Shown in pieces: positions 37,770 through 47,619 of a stretch of 64,000 nucleotides of DNA (positions are counted from its first letter, which is position 1; every line of letters starts with the position of its first letter). Below the pieces are notes generated by a model, which did no database searches, had not been told where the DNA came from, and was given only the letters and a program-made list of their open reading frames with translations. Both the position numbers and the translations under genes were made by a program. This DNA is from an uncultured Psychrobacter sp. Its GTDB lineage: Bacteria; Pseudomonadota; Gammaproteobacteria; Pseudomonadales; Moraxellaceae. The stretch spans positions 1 to 64,000 of the forward strand of contig CANLXO010000006.1 of assembly GCA_947495055.1 (NCBI GenBank). The letters run 5' to 3'.

Positions 37770-40259
37770 TTATTGCTCGAGTTGAGCATGCAGAATTCGG
37801 CGCAGGGTCAAGATAGTTTGCGGACTGGTCTGAATACTATGTCCACCATTGATAATCGTCTCAGAGGCGGCTCCCTCTAGATGCGCACTGGTATAAGGCA
37901 CAATGCCATCTGATAAGGTTTTGGTTAATGCTTGACTAATATCGCCATCAACACGGACCGCAGCAACAAGTGGTAGAGACTCTACTGCATCATTAACATC
38001 GTTATCAACAACGTCATCTTCACCTGTTACTGTCTCTTTAGGTTGCGGCTGTGATAGATCGATTTTGACGCCATCGGGCTGCGCTTGTGCAAGCCCTTGA
38101 GTAATGTCGGAGTCATTGCTGGCTATAATGGAATGGTAAGTGACGCGATCATTGATTTTGATGTCTTTGGTCAGCTGAATAAAAGAGGATTGGTCACTGA
38201 GCTGACTGGCACCATTTTGCAAATATAGCGCGCCTAAAGGATTCTGTGCCAAATCACCTTGGGTTGCGATCGTAGCTAAGTTTTCAGTGACCGTTTTGAC
38301 AAGTCCGACGGGCAAATAGACAATACGGCGCAGCGCGCGAGTAAACCAGCGATCCGCGTAGTCGGTACCGCGAAAGGGCGCAGACAAAAATACGGCAGTG
38401 TCAACTTGCGGCAAAGCATGCAGCTCAAAGCGCTCTTTTAACTGCTCTTCACCAAAGGACTGTTTGAGCGCCTCACGTATTTTATTTTTTTCGCTAAATG
38501 CGAGCTGGTTTTGATCATCGAGTCGATCTAAGTCATCGACCAAGTTGTCGTCTGAGAGCATCATGCGAGCGATAAGCGCGCCCATACTATGACTGACAAT
38601 CACACTGTTTTTGCTCGCGCGATTTTGTCCTTTAGGATCGGTTTGCTCATAAGTGCTATTGATTAGGCGCTGTATTTGGTAGCGGTTTTCTATAATAGGC
38701 AAATTGGTTGGATAAAATATCTGCCAAACTTGGTAGTTATCACGCAGCAGAGCATCGTTCAAAATATCATTGGTCAAATTGACCCAAGTAGCAGGGCTTG
38801 AGGCGAGACCATGGAGCATAATAATCACGCGCTTATCAGGATCATAAGGTTCAAGCATGAACAGTTTGGGCAAGCGTGCATCTGGCTGGCGCGTAATAAG
38901 GTTAAGATAACCTACGCCATCGAGCTGATTTTCAGCAAGCCACATCCCGTACCCTGCAGAGAAGTTCGCCGCCAAAGGATAGTCATCATTTAAGATATTG
39001 ACGCTCTCGCTGCGATATGGGTTGTACAGATGGATATCGAGCTGACGACTACTTAGAGCATCAAGCACGCTGTCGCCAGCAGGTTTAATCAGTCCCGTTA
39101 AAAGCAGATGACCTGTAGGATAAATGCGCGAGCTTGGTGGGCTATCCTTGCTATCAGCTTGAGCGCTATCATCGGTCAGTCTTCCTGATATTGAGGCTTT
39201 GAGTAAATCACGAATAGTGGTGGTATAACGATCATCCAATGACGCTACAAGGCTAATACCCAAGCCTGAGCGCTTACTGATTGAGTTCATACCGGACAGG
39301 CGTATCTCATAAGTTGACACTAAGTCTGCCAAGGCTGAGGTCTGCTCGCGGGCATTTTTTAGATAGTTGCTCTCATTAGGCAGATAGATATCGAGATGAT
39401 AATCATCAACGTCTACTTTCATCACTTTAATCTGATCAGTAAGCTTGCCTTTTATTGGTGCAAGGTTAGCGATAGCGGCTTGTTTTGAGGTATCAGCATC
39501 GGTAATTTTGGTCGGTAGATAAGTCACGCGCGTACCGTCAGTCATCTTATTAGGGTTATCAGAGGACTTATATAACTGGGTAATAATATCGTTGCTGGCC
39601 GCGTTATAGATGTCTTGAGTTTGAATATCGGTATCATTTGGAATGCGGTTTGGCGCGCGCATTGTGTCTTTATTGCGATTAGCCGCCGCGTTATCATCGC
39701 TAAAGTCATGCTCTAGGCTGTCAAAGAACAGATAGGTATAGCTGGTTTTGATCGCATCAAACAGACGTTTTTGGTAGTTGGTTAAACACTGCTCAGTATT
39801 TTGCTGCTGCGCTTTTAGCTCCTCTTTAGGTACAGGAGCATTGGCAAAATAGGGATCGATTGGCGGGCGTGCTAGGGCATCGCGGCAGGCTTGAGAGTCA
39901 CCAAGCTGGAGCGCTTTGGCATAATGCAATTCGGCATAAATTGCCAAGGCAGGACGGTAGTTTTGATTGAGCATACTCTCGTTAAGCTGAGCTAAGCACA
40001 GCTCAAAATTTTGAAAGCACGCTTGCTCATTGAGCCCTGCTGACAGCAAAGTTGAGGCAGTATCGCTGCTTAATTTATTATCAGTAACAATATTGCCGCG
40101 CTGCGCCTCGATAGTTTTAGAGGAGGCCTGTTTATTAACAGATACCGTACTACAGGCGGGGAGCACCACCATAGCGACTATCAAAGGAGCCAAGGACCAT
40201 TTAGGCCACAGTGATTTATTTATTGAGGTAAGCGCAGTAGCAAAGGTGGCAAATGACAT
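37770..40259 (-). CDS. Large outer-membrane lipoprotein lipase/esterase (alpha/beta hydrolase)
   Basis: The 829-residue product starts at 40259, where GAG lies 7 bp upstream and a lipoprotein signal ends at the lipobox LPAC (VAMVVLPACSTV). An earlier in-frame start (40313) would bury the signal. An N-terminal half of about 450 residues of mixed helix and disorder precedes an alpha/beta-hydrolase domain. That domain has the oxyanion HGLASSPATWVNL, the nucleophile elbow VSHSMGALIAR near residue 555 and a C-terminal His in NGGHSIQTSP. It is related to PGAP1/lecithin-like esterases. Substrate is unknown; export to the outer membrane is suggested by Ser after Cys. Confidence 0.85.
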   Translation of the reverse strand: MSFATFATALTSINKSLWPKWSLAPLIVAMVVLPACSTVSVNKQASSKTIEAQRGNIVTDNKLSSDTASTLLSAGLNEQACFQNFELCLAQLNESMLNQNYRPALAIYAELHYAKALQLGDSQACRDALARPPIDPYFANAPVPKEELKAQQQNTEQCLTNYQKRLFDAIKTSYTYLFFDSLEHDFSDDNAAANRNKDTMRAPNRIPNDTDIQTQDIYNAASNDIITQLYKSSDNPNKMTDGTRVTYLPTKITDADTSKQAAIANLAPIKGKLTDQIKVMKVDVDDYHLDIYLPNESNYLKNAREQTSALADLVSTYEIRLSGMNSISKRSGLGISLVASLDDRYTTTIRDLLKASISGRLTDDSAQADSKDSPPSSRIYPTGHLLLTGLIKPAGDSVLDALSSRQLDIHLYNPYRSESVNILNDDYPLAANFSAGYGMWLAENQLDGVGYLNLITRQPDARLPKLFMLEPYDPDKRVIIMLHGLASSPATWVNLTNDILNDALLRDNYQVWQIFYPTNLPIIENRYQIQRLINSTYEQTDPKGQNRASKNSVIVSHSMGALIARMMLSDDNLVDDLDRLDDQNQLAFSEKNKIREALKQSFGEEQLKERFELHALPQVDTAVFLSAPFRGTDYADRWFTRALRRIVYLPVGLVKTVTENLATIATQGDLAQNPLGALYLQNGASQLSDQSSFIQLTKDIKINDRVTYHSIIASNDSDITQGLAQAQPDGVKIDLSQPQPKETVTGEDDVVDNDVNDAVESLPLVAAVRVDGDISQALTKTLSDGIVPYTSAHLEGAASETIINGGHSIQTSPQTILTLRRILHAQLEQ

Positions 40260-40353
40260 AAATCGTCTCAATGGCGAATAATGATTATTTTTATAGTAGG
40301 GCGCGACAAGCATCTTGCATTATATAAGAAAAAAGACTCCGATATAGACAAAA

Positions 40354-40412
40354 CTAAAAAAGCGTATTTGCCCTAATAGAGATAAAATATCAATATAGAG
40401 CAAATACGCTTA
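40354..40412 (-). terminator. Terminator of the TPR-like gene
   Basis: A perfect 12-bp stem (AAGCGTATTTGC / GCAAATACGCTT) encloses a 28-nt A/T-rich loop and leads on the minus strand into a TTTTTT run. It lies about 40 bp past the stop codon. Confidence 0.7.
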
Positions 40413-40451
40413 GTGTTGCAACTCAAATGCGCTCACATTGTTGCTATTGCA

Positions 40452-41492
40452 TCAGCTTGCTGGTTTTACGTTGATATCAGGGGCAGGGATGTCCCAGATG
40501 TAGAATTTGCCTTCTTCAACGAGTTTGATCTGCTGCGGGATAATAGGGTCGTTGGGCATCTTTTGCTCAAGTCTGCGCAAGCGATCTAAAGCCTGACTAC
40601 GGCGATCGCTAAGCAGATCTGACTGCGCCAAGCTTTGCTCAGCTTCGGTATAATTGAGCGCGACTGCGCGATCGAGATACTTTTGACCCTCTTTAAAGCC
40701 GCCGCCCTCTGAGAGCATCATACCGTACAAGAAGTTGGCTTCACCGCTCTCAGGATTAACTTTGATTGCGCGATCCACGTAGCGACCGCCGCGTATCGCA
40801 TAATCTGTACCTAAGTCCAAGTTACGACCCATACCATTTAACTTAGCCGCACGAATAAGTACGTCATAAGAGGCATCTGGTTTACTGGCATAGGGCTCAA
40901 TCCAGTCTGCTAATACTTTGATTTTTTCGCGCGTATAGTGACGCTGCGAGCGGTTCGGAAAGTTTGGCGGATAGTGACGCGCATTAGGGGAGACATCTTC
41001 AATAAAGTCATCTAATAAGCTTACGTCCAGCTTATCGATACCTGAGATTTGCTGCGGGATAAGGACTGTTTTTACAAAGCTAATATCAGAGAGCTGTACT
41101 TGCGGCGTTGGGATATTGGAGAGCTGACCACTACGAAGATCAACGCCTGTGGCACTAGTAGGCGTGCGCTCAAAGACACGAGTGGTTCCAGCAATCTCTG
41201 CTGGTACAGGTATCGCCGCCGCTCTTGGTAATTGGTTGATGCTATTTTGCTGACTTGGCGGCGCGGTATTAACATTGACAGTAGCATTAGTGCTGTTGTT
41301 AGCAGTCGTAGGCTGCGCTAAACGAATAACGCGCTTACTTGAGTCAATAGCACTAGGCGCACTGGCATTAGTGCCATCGTTTTCAGCGGCGCTAGCAGGC
41401 GCTCCTATCATCATCATGCATGCGGCTATAGCAGTCAAAGTCGCTATTTTGTTTTTGTAGGTTGTCGTTGTAAGCTGGCTCATATCAGTCAT
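40452..41492 (-). CDS. Exported tetratricopeptide-like protein of unknown function
   Basis: The 346-residue product has a long signal peptide ending near APASAAEN. A Ser/Thr/Asn-rich linker (about 40-130) follows, then a helical part (about 190-330) with TPR-like pairs: NPESGEANFLYGMMLSEGG and YLDRAVALNYTEAEQSLAQ. A similar layout is seen in periplasmic scaffold proteins. I recognise no specific family. Starts at 41492 and 41483 are both possible; AAAGG spacing favours neither. It is probably transcribed alone leftward. Confidence 0.75.
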   Translation of the reverse strand: MTDMSQLTTTTYKNKIATLTAIAACMMMIGAPASAAENDGTNASAPSAIDSSKRVIRLAQPTTANNSTNATVNVNTAPPSQQNSINQLPRAAAIPVPAEIAGTTRVFERTPTSATGVDLRSGQLSNIPTPQVQLSDISFVKTVLIPQQISGIDKLDVSLLDDFIEDVSPNARHYPPNFPNRSQRHYTREKIKVLADWIEPYASKPDASYDVLIRAAKLNGMGRNLDLGTDYAIRGGRYVDRAIKVNPESGEANFLYGMMLSEGGGFKEGQKYLDRAVALNYTEAEQSLAQSDLLSDRRSQALDRLRRLEQKMPNDPIIPQQIKLVEEGKFYIWDIPAPDINVKPAS

Positions 41493-41646
41493 TACCTTTA
41501 AGTGTGGTTGAAGTTATTTTTTGTCCTTATCACTAGCAAGTCGCTAAAATTGCTAAGTATAAATCGATGCTCCGTTTTAGGGATTAGTCCTTTAAAATTA
41601 TGATTAATAAGCTATTCATCTTGCTTTAGTTGCGCATTGGCAACAG

Positions 41647-42291
41647 TTATACATGATAGGCCGCCGCTTTCATACCGTTTGCAAGCCAGCGCATTGTAAG
41701 GCGTACAGGAGGCGAGAGCGCCGCGCCGCCGCTTTGCAGTGCCAATTCGCGATGATGCAGCTCTTCGATGTCCATTTGCGCTAGAATCTCTCTTGAGCGT
41801 ACATCTTGCGTGGGCAGTTTGCCAATGTGATCTTGCAAATGCTCACTCACTTGCGCCTCAGTCTCAGCAACGAATCCTAAGCTAAACTCATTAGAGATCG
41901 CGCCTGCTACCGCCCCAAGACCAAACGACATACCGTACCACAGCGGCGTCAGTAGACTGGCATGACTACCAAGCTCATCTAAGCGCGTCTCGCACCAGAC
42001 CAGATGATCGATCTCTTCAAGAGCGGATTGGTGCATCGCTTCTCGGACACCATCATCTTTTGCCGCAAACGCTTGTCCATGATATAGACCTTGAGCGCAG
42101 ACCTCGCCAGTGTGATTGATGCGCATCAGCCCCGCCACATGACGCGATTCTGTAATGCTCAGCTCAGGAATGCTATCGTCGCTCACCGGTAGTGGACGAG
42201 TGCTTGGGTTCGAGTGTGGTACGATCGCGCGCAGCGCCTTGTCGACGCCAAGCAGCAACTGATCAACCTTGGATAACGGACGCGCTGTCAT
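41647..42291 (-). CDS. coq7: Demethoxyubiquinone hydroxylase Coq7
   Basis: Coq7 is a di-iron monooxygenase that performs the penultimate hydroxylation of ubiquinone. The Glu/His ligand motifs are present: RINHTGEVCAQGLYHGQA, EEIDHLVWCETRLDELGSH and EVSEHL / DIEELHHRELA. The 214-residue length is normal for the bacterial form. An AGGAG ribosome-binding site precedes the start. Ubiquinol made here would feed the bd oxidase upstream, but they are not an operon. Confidence 0.95.
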   Translation of the reverse strand: MTARPLSKVDQLLLGVDKALRAIVPHSNPSTRPLPVSDDSIPELSITESRHVAGLMRINHTGEVCAQGLYHGQAFAAKDDGVREAMHQSALEEIDHLVWCETRLDELGSHASLLTPLWYGMSFGLGAVAGAISNEFSLGFVAETEAQVSEHLQDHIGKLPTQDVRSREILAQMDIEELHHRELALQSGGAALSPPVRLTMRWLANGMKAAAYHV

Positions 42292-42524
42292 ATCAAACTC
42301 CTGATATATCTATTAAATCGGTATGGGCAGTAGCTAATGAGTAAATAGGTTAATCAACAAATAGGGTAATCAACAAATAGTGTCGTAACGGCTTTTTGCA
42401 TCTATGTTTTTTGCAGTTTCAACACGGTCTGCATTTAAACACAAACTACTATAGCAAATAATAAAGTTTATCCGCACAAAAGATTCTATCAGTACGGTAT
42501 GTTTGTTGTCACCGTTATCTAAAC

Positions 42525-43856
42525 TTACATCATAGGCTCGTCATGCGTTTGTATCACCGCCTGCTTGATGTGCTTGTTAAGCTTAGTATATAAGAAGAGT
42601 CCAAAAGCAATATTGAGTAATCCTGTAACCAAAAATAGCTGCGGCAGCGACATCTTGACCACATTTAAAATAACAATCGCAAAAATAGCTGAGCTGACCA
42701 TAAAGATGGCGTTAAAAATATTGTTAGCGCCGACGATACGGGCGCGGTGACTCTTTGGCGCGTAAGCTTGCATAGAAGCATACAACGGCACAATATATAA
42801 GCCGCCACTAAAACCTAAGAAAAACAAATCGGCAAATACTCGTAAGCTACCAGAGATACCGAGCAGATCGCTAATACCGAATAAACGCGTTCCATCAGAG
42901 ATAATATTTAAGCTTGAAAGCGAAAAGTACAAATCAATGGCAAAAATACTCAAGCCTGCAATACCAAAGGGTAGTAAGCGCAAACTGACTTGGTTGTTGG
43001 TTAAGCGCTTACATAACAGCGAGCCAATAGCGACACCAACAGAAAACAGCGTGAGTAAGAAAATAACCACCGACTCGTCACCGAATAAGATGACTTTGCT
43101 AAATTCAGGCGTTTGGGTCAAAAACGTCGCGCCATAAAACCAAAACCAGCTATTACCCAAAATCACAAAAAACAAGAACGACAAAGAGTATAAATAACGC
43201 ACCGTTGCCATACTGGTGGTAAAAATATTCCAGTTAATCTTAAGATTAGGTTGCATCGCAGGCGTCTCTGGGATAGAGCGTGATGCCAAATACCCTAAGA
43301 CGGCAACGACTACTACGGTGGCGCTAATCCAATATAAAGATAGCGGCAACTGCGTTAAAAACCCTGCGACAATCATACCGACCAAAATAGCCAAAGAGGT
43401 ACCCATCTGAAACAAACCATTGGCACCTACTAGCTCGTCCTCGCGCATGGCCTGCGGCAGATAAGCGTACTTAATCGGACCAAAAAACGTTGAATGCGTC
43501 CCCATCAAAAACAGCGCCACAAACAGCAGCGTATACCACTCAAACACAAAGCCAATTGCCGCCACTGACATAATAGTGACTTCTAAAACTTTAGTTAAGC
43601 GCGTCAGCTTAGATTTTTCGTACTTATCAGCGATCTGTCCTGCTAAGGCTGAAAACAAAAAGTAGGGCAAGATAAATAGCATAGCGGCTAAATTGTTCAA
43701 TATACTGACCTCTACACCGATTTGACTAGCAGCGGTGTAGGTCAACACCAAAATTAAAGCTTGCTTAAAGACATTGTCATTAAACGCGCCCAAAAACTGG
43801 GTAAAAAACATAGCGCTAAAGCGGCGACGCTTGAAGAGTTGAAACTGATTGGCCAT
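42525..43856 (-). CDS. MFS transporter of the lysophospholipid flippase (LplT) family
   Basis: The 443-residue protein has 12 predicted transmembrane segments and begins MANQFQLFKRRRFSAMFFTQFLGAFNDNVFKQAL, an LplT signature. The start at 43856 follows AGGAA; the reading frame extends upstream to 43940 with no ribosome-binding site. The family moves lysophospholipids to the cytoplasmic leaflet for reacylation by Aas. No acyltransferase gene lies beside it, unlike in Enterobacteria, so the substrate is inferred from the family. Confidence 0.88.
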   Translation of the reverse strand: MANQFQLFKRRRFSAMFFTQFLGAFNDNVFKQALILVLTYTAASQIGVEVSILNNLAAMLFILPYFLFSALAGQIADKYEKSKLTRLTKVLEVTIMSVAAIGFVFEWYTLLFVALFLMGTHSTFFGPIKYAYLPQAMREDELVGANGLFQMGTSLAILVGMIVAGFLTQLPLSLYWISATVVVVAVLGYLASRSIPETPAMQPNLKINWNIFTTSMATVRYLYSLSFLFFVILGNSWFWFYGATFLTQTPEFSKVILFGDESVVIFLLTLFSVGVAIGSLLCKRLTNNQVSLRLLPFGIAGLSIFAIDLYFSLSSLNIISDGTRLFGISDLLGISGSLRVFADLFFLGFSGGLYIVPLYASMQAYAPKSHRARIVGANNIFNAIFMVSSAIFAIVILNVVKMSLPQLFLVTGLLNIAFGLFLYTKLNKHIKQAVIQTHDEPMM

Positions 43857-44184
43857 GAATGTTCCTACAGAAGTTGTGCAAATGGGTGGGCTAGATTTTA
43901 TCTTGATAGGTCTAAGTTTGGGCAACGCTACGATATACAAATATCAATATTATCAGAAACTTATCGAATTATAAGATAGGATTTATCGATATTAGGTCGT
44001 ATAATAGCAAGGCTTTGCCAAAAATACATGTGCTAGATGCTATGATTGCCTATTTAACTGCGCTATGATTTGTCCGTTTTACTCACAAGCCTTTGATCAT
44101 AGCTTAAATGGATTGGTTAGCAATTTAACACCCCTTTTTAATCGTTAGTATTGAGTACGCCGCGTGAGGCGATAGGAAATATGC
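43857..44184. other. Divergent intergenic region upstream of tamA
   Basis: These 328 bp separate the LplT-like gene from tamA. I see the tamA ribosome-binding site (AGGA near 44174) but no hairpin, repeat or clear promoter. Confidence 0.4.
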
Positions 44185-47100
44185 ATGTCAAGATATCAGC
44201 CCTCAACGCCTCATCACTCTAAGGCAACGCTTAGTGACGCCGCCAAAATCCCGCGCGTCCAATTTACTCGTACCGCACTCTTTAGTGCCTTGGCAGCCAG
44301 TTTGGTCGGATTTGGTATCGCGCCTGTGTACGCCGCTGAGACTGAGTCTAATACAGACTCATCTATGGCAACGATGGAGGCGGCGCAGCTTGATAAAGCG
44401 CTTGCGGCGCTAAGACTGCGACAAGAGGTTGAACAAGGTGATATCGATCAGTCGGTATTCACTGAGTATCAGCGCCAAAATACAGCCGATCAGTCCACTA
44501 CTAATAACGACAATACCTATAATAACGACAACGCAACTTCAACATCTAATGCGCTACTAGAGCAGGCGGCCAGTGTACAGCAGCAGGGTTATCAGATGAT
44601 GACGCCTGAGCAGATCGAAAGAGAGCTTGCTGCGCTAGATGCACCTATGGATATGACGAATGGTGCTAATGCTGACAGCAGCAATCTTGACGCTGATTTT
44701 GATGCACCTGTTGCCACGTTAGACAGTACGCGCGCCCCTGTCGGGTTTGATACCGATCTTGATGCAGCAAACCTGCCTACACCGACCAATCTAGATACCT
44801 TACAACCAGATACTTCGCAAAGACACGCGCGCGCCGCTGATCGCGCCAAAACTGCCGAGATTTTGGCGCGCCCTATCAATGTCAGCGACTCTGCTAGTCG
44901 CGGGCGCATCAACGCAAGCGATGATATTACCGAGCGCGCCAATCCTGAGCGCGCGCTTGCAAACCAAGACAGTAATAGAGTCACAGGCGCTGATGATACG
45001 GTTACAGAGGTAAGAGATTCGCTAAGCGCAGGTCAGCTGCCCAATAATATCGATGATCAAACGAATAATCTTAATCCTGATGACTATCTGCCAGACTATC
45101 AGGCGGCTACCGAGACACAAGCGGTCACCGACAGCTTAGTCCAAGCGGACAAAAAACCCAAAGCGCGCAGTTCAGGTAACTTCTTTAAACGCACCTTTAA
45201 TCGTCTATTTAATGGCGGCGTCTCAGGCTTACCGCATATTGAAACCACAGTCTACTTGCAACAAGGTAGTGATGATCTACAGGCGAGTAATGCTGCGCCC
45301 AAACTCATTGAGGCAGACGAAGATATTCAGCCGATTAACAATATTAAGGCGGCGCTTGATGATACGACCGTACAGTCTGTTGTCGATTTTACCGCCGCCT
45401 TGCCCCGTTTGCGTCAGACCGCTTTAGATGCAGCCAAAGCAGTGGGCTATTATGACGTGGTGCTGCGTTTGCGCCAGCCTAGTAGTGATCGTATCGATGT
45501 CATCATCGAGCAATTAGGCGAGCCGGTACGGGTGGATAACCGTATTGTTGAGGTGCGCGGCGAGGGAACTCAGCTACCAGAATTTCAAGCGCTAGAGGCA
45601 GAGCTACCGCCCAAAGAGGGTGATATCTTTAATCACCGCGTTTACAAAAGTAGCAAAGCCGCTCTTGAGGCGTTGAGTAGTACTTATGGCTACTTTGATC
45701 AATACTGGCTAAATAAATCTGTCGATATTATCTTGCCTGATAACAGCGCTGATGTTTCACTAGTCTATGATACTGGTCCGCGCTATGAGTTTGATGAGGT
45801 GATATTTTTTACCTTTGATGAAGAGACTCGCACCTTGACTCGTGATCCTGACAAACTCCCCGTCGAGCTGTCTTTACTCAAAAAGCTTTATAATTTTGAG
45901 GAAGGTGATCCTTTCTATCGCCCTGATATTACCAAATTTAGCAACGATTTATCAGCGACTCGCTATTTCAATACCGTTAACGTCGAGTCTATTTTGCCGC
46001 CAGATGAACGCACGCAAAATAGCACTTTAGCCTTTGATAATGCACCTGCCACTAACAATAGCTTAGATGATGATGTAGATAGCGATGCTGTTAATAACGA
46101 TACTGTAAACAACGCTGACAACTTATTAAGCGCTGATAACAATGACGGCAGTAGCAGTAGCAGTAGCAGTAGCAGTAGCAGTAGCAGTGGCGTGGGCTCT
46201 GAGAGTATCAATGCTAATAGCGGTGCTACCGTCGATGAAGAGGATATTGCGCCTATTGAGTTTGAAGTAGATGAGCAAACCAGCGAAAAGCTGCAAGCGA
46301 TCAAACAAAAAGCGGAGCGCCTAACCCAGTTGCCTAACGATCGGGTTTTAGATGAAAAAGAAGAAAAGGCGGAGAACATTTTAGGTAAAATTAGCGACTC
46401 AATCAGTAATATCGCCGAAAAGATCTTCCCTGATGACAAAAGCGTGTTCGAAGATGAGAATTTTGTCCCGCCAACGCTAGCGGGTCGCATTACCCCTGAG
46501 CAAGTACTTGAGACCAAAAAGGTGCCTTTATACGTCTTTGTCTCATCTGAGAGACCGCGTGATGCTGAGGTAGGTATTGGTTATGGCACAGATACAGGCG
46601 TACGCGCCACCGCAAGAATAGATTACAACCTAATCAATCGTCAAGGCTATCAAGCAGGGGCTGAGGTTGAGTATTCGCGTATCACTAAAAATGCAACGAT
46701 ATATGGTAGCAGGCCTTGGAAGCATCCGCTCAATGATAAGCTAGATGCACGTTTAACTTACGAAGAAGAGGTCATTGATCAAGGTGAAGGCAACTTTGAT
46801 CTATCGACCAGAACGCTCAAAGCAGCTTTGGCGCGTAACATTCGCCGCGAGAATGGTTGGAATCGTAGCTACTTTGTCAAATACCGCTTGGATGAATTAG
46901 AGACGGGCGTTGACGATGCAGATTTAGAAGATTTGCCTATTCGCTTTATTTCCTCCAAACCCACGCAAGAGGCCTTGTTGTTTGGTTATGGTCTCAATAA
47001 AACTGACGTTGATAACGCGCTCAATCCCACGCGCGGTATGCGTCAGTATTACAGTATCGAAGCGGGCTCTGAGGACGTGCTAAGCGATACGGATATGGCG

Positions 47101-47553
47101 ATTATCAAAGCTGGTGTCAGCGGGCTTTATAGCTTTGGTGAAGACGACAAGCATCAGCTGCTAGGTCGCTTTAATACCGGTTATATTTGGGCAGATAATT
47201 TTGAGGGCGTGCCTTATAAGCTGCGGTTTTTTGCAGGCGGTGACCAAAGTATCCGCGGTTATGATTATGAGAGCTTATCACCTCTCAAAAACGGCTACCT
47301 GACAGGCGGACAAGTCCTCGCTGTCGGTAGTGCTGAATATAACTATGAGTTTAGACCTGGGTTTCGCGGGGCATTGTTTACCGATATCGGTAATGCTTAT
47401 GATACCAACTTTGATACCGAGACCAAAGTTGGCGTTGGCGTCGGTATTCGCTGGGCGTCACCAGTTGGCGTCGTACGCGTTGATGTCGCGGCTGGCGTGA
47501 CAGAGGATAGTATTCCAGTTAGACTACACTTTTTTATCGGCTCGCCGCTTTAG
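44185..47553 (+). CDS. tamA: Omp85-family translocation and assembly protein TamA (enlarged)
   Basis: TamA is an outer-membrane Omp85 barrel working with TamB. At 1122 residues it is about twice the length of E. coli TamA (577). A signal peptide follows about 30 basic residues. Residues about 60-340 are a Thr/Asn/Asp-rich low-complexity region. POTRA domains start near 350 (PHIETTVYLQQ). Residues about 620-775 form an acidic insertion with 13 consecutive serines at 656-668. The barrel begins near 778 (VPLYVFVSSERPRDAEVGIG) and contains IRGYDYESLSPL. The C-terminus ends in LHFFIGSPL. tamB follows 66 bp later. Confidence 0.92.
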   Translation: MSRYQPSTPHHSKATLSDAAKIPRVQFTRTALFSALAASLVGFGIAPVYAAETESNTDSSMATMEAAQLDKALAALRLRQEVEQGDIDQSVFTEYQRQNTADQSTTNNDNTYNNDNATSTSNALLEQAASVQQQGYQMMTPEQIERELAALDAPMDMTNGANADSSNLDADFDAPVATLDSTRAPVGFDTDLDAANLPTPTNLDTLQPDTSQRHARAADRAKTAEILARPINVSDSASRGRINASDDITERANPERALANQDSNRVTGADDTVTEVRDSLSAGQLPNNIDDQTNNLNPDDYLPDYQAATETQAVTDSLVQADKKPKARSSGNFFKRTFNRLFNGGVSGLPHIETTVYLQQGSDDLQASNAAPKLIEADEDIQPINNIKAALDDTTVQSVVDFTAALPRLRQTALDAAKAVGYYDVVLRLRQPSSDRIDVIIEQLGEPVRVDNRIVEVRGEGTQLPEFQALEAELPPKEGDIFNHRVYKSSKAALEALSSTYGYFDQYWLNKSVDIILPDNSADVSLVYDTGPRYEFDEVIFFTFDEETRTLTRDPDKLPVELSLLKKLYNFEEGDPFYRPDITKFSNDLSATRYFNTVNVESILPPDERTQNSTLAFDNAPATNNSLDDDVDSDAVNNDTVNNADNLLSADNNDGSSSSSSSSSSSSSGVGSESINANSGATVDEEDIAPIEFEVDEQTSEKLQAIKQKAERLTQLPNDRVLDEKEEKAENILGKISDSISNIAEKIFPDDKSVFEDENFVPPTLAGRITPEQVLETKKVPLYVFVSSERPRDAEVGIGYGTDTGVRATARIDYNLINRQGYQAGAEVEYSRITKNATIYGSRPWKHPLNDKLDARLTYEEEVIDQGEGNFDLSTRTLKAALARNIRRENGWNRSYFVKYRLDELETGVDDADLEDLPIRFISSKPTQEALLFGYGLNKTDVDNALNPTRGMRQYYSIEAGSEDVLSDTDMAIIKAGVSGLYSFGEDDKHQLLGRFNTGYIWADNFEGVPYKLRFFAGGDQSIRGYDYESLSPLKNGYLTGGQVLAVGSAEYNYEFRPGFRGALFTDIGNAYDTNFDTETKVGVGVGIRWASPVGVVRVDVAAGVTEDSIPVRLHFFIGSPL
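46150..46188 (+). repeat. Trinucleotide serine-codon tract in tamA
   Basis: Thirteen alternating AGT/AGC codons run without interruption, a 6-bp microsatellite that encodes polyserine. Gain or loss of 6-bp units would alter length without shifting frame. Confidence 0.95.
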
Positions 47554-47619
47554 CTTTAGCCGTTATTACTCGTATATTAGCAGTGCTAATAATGACATTA
47601 TCTAACGCAGTTGACTTTC

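Noticed and set aside
44592..44984. A 130-codon antisense frame inside tamA
   Set aside because: It lies wholly inside the coding low-complexity region of tamA and has a random composition.
45963..46517. A 184-codon open frame antisense to tamA with a poly-Leu run
   Set aside because: The run is the complement of the serine microsatellite in tamA; the frame is a shadow with no ribosome-binding site.
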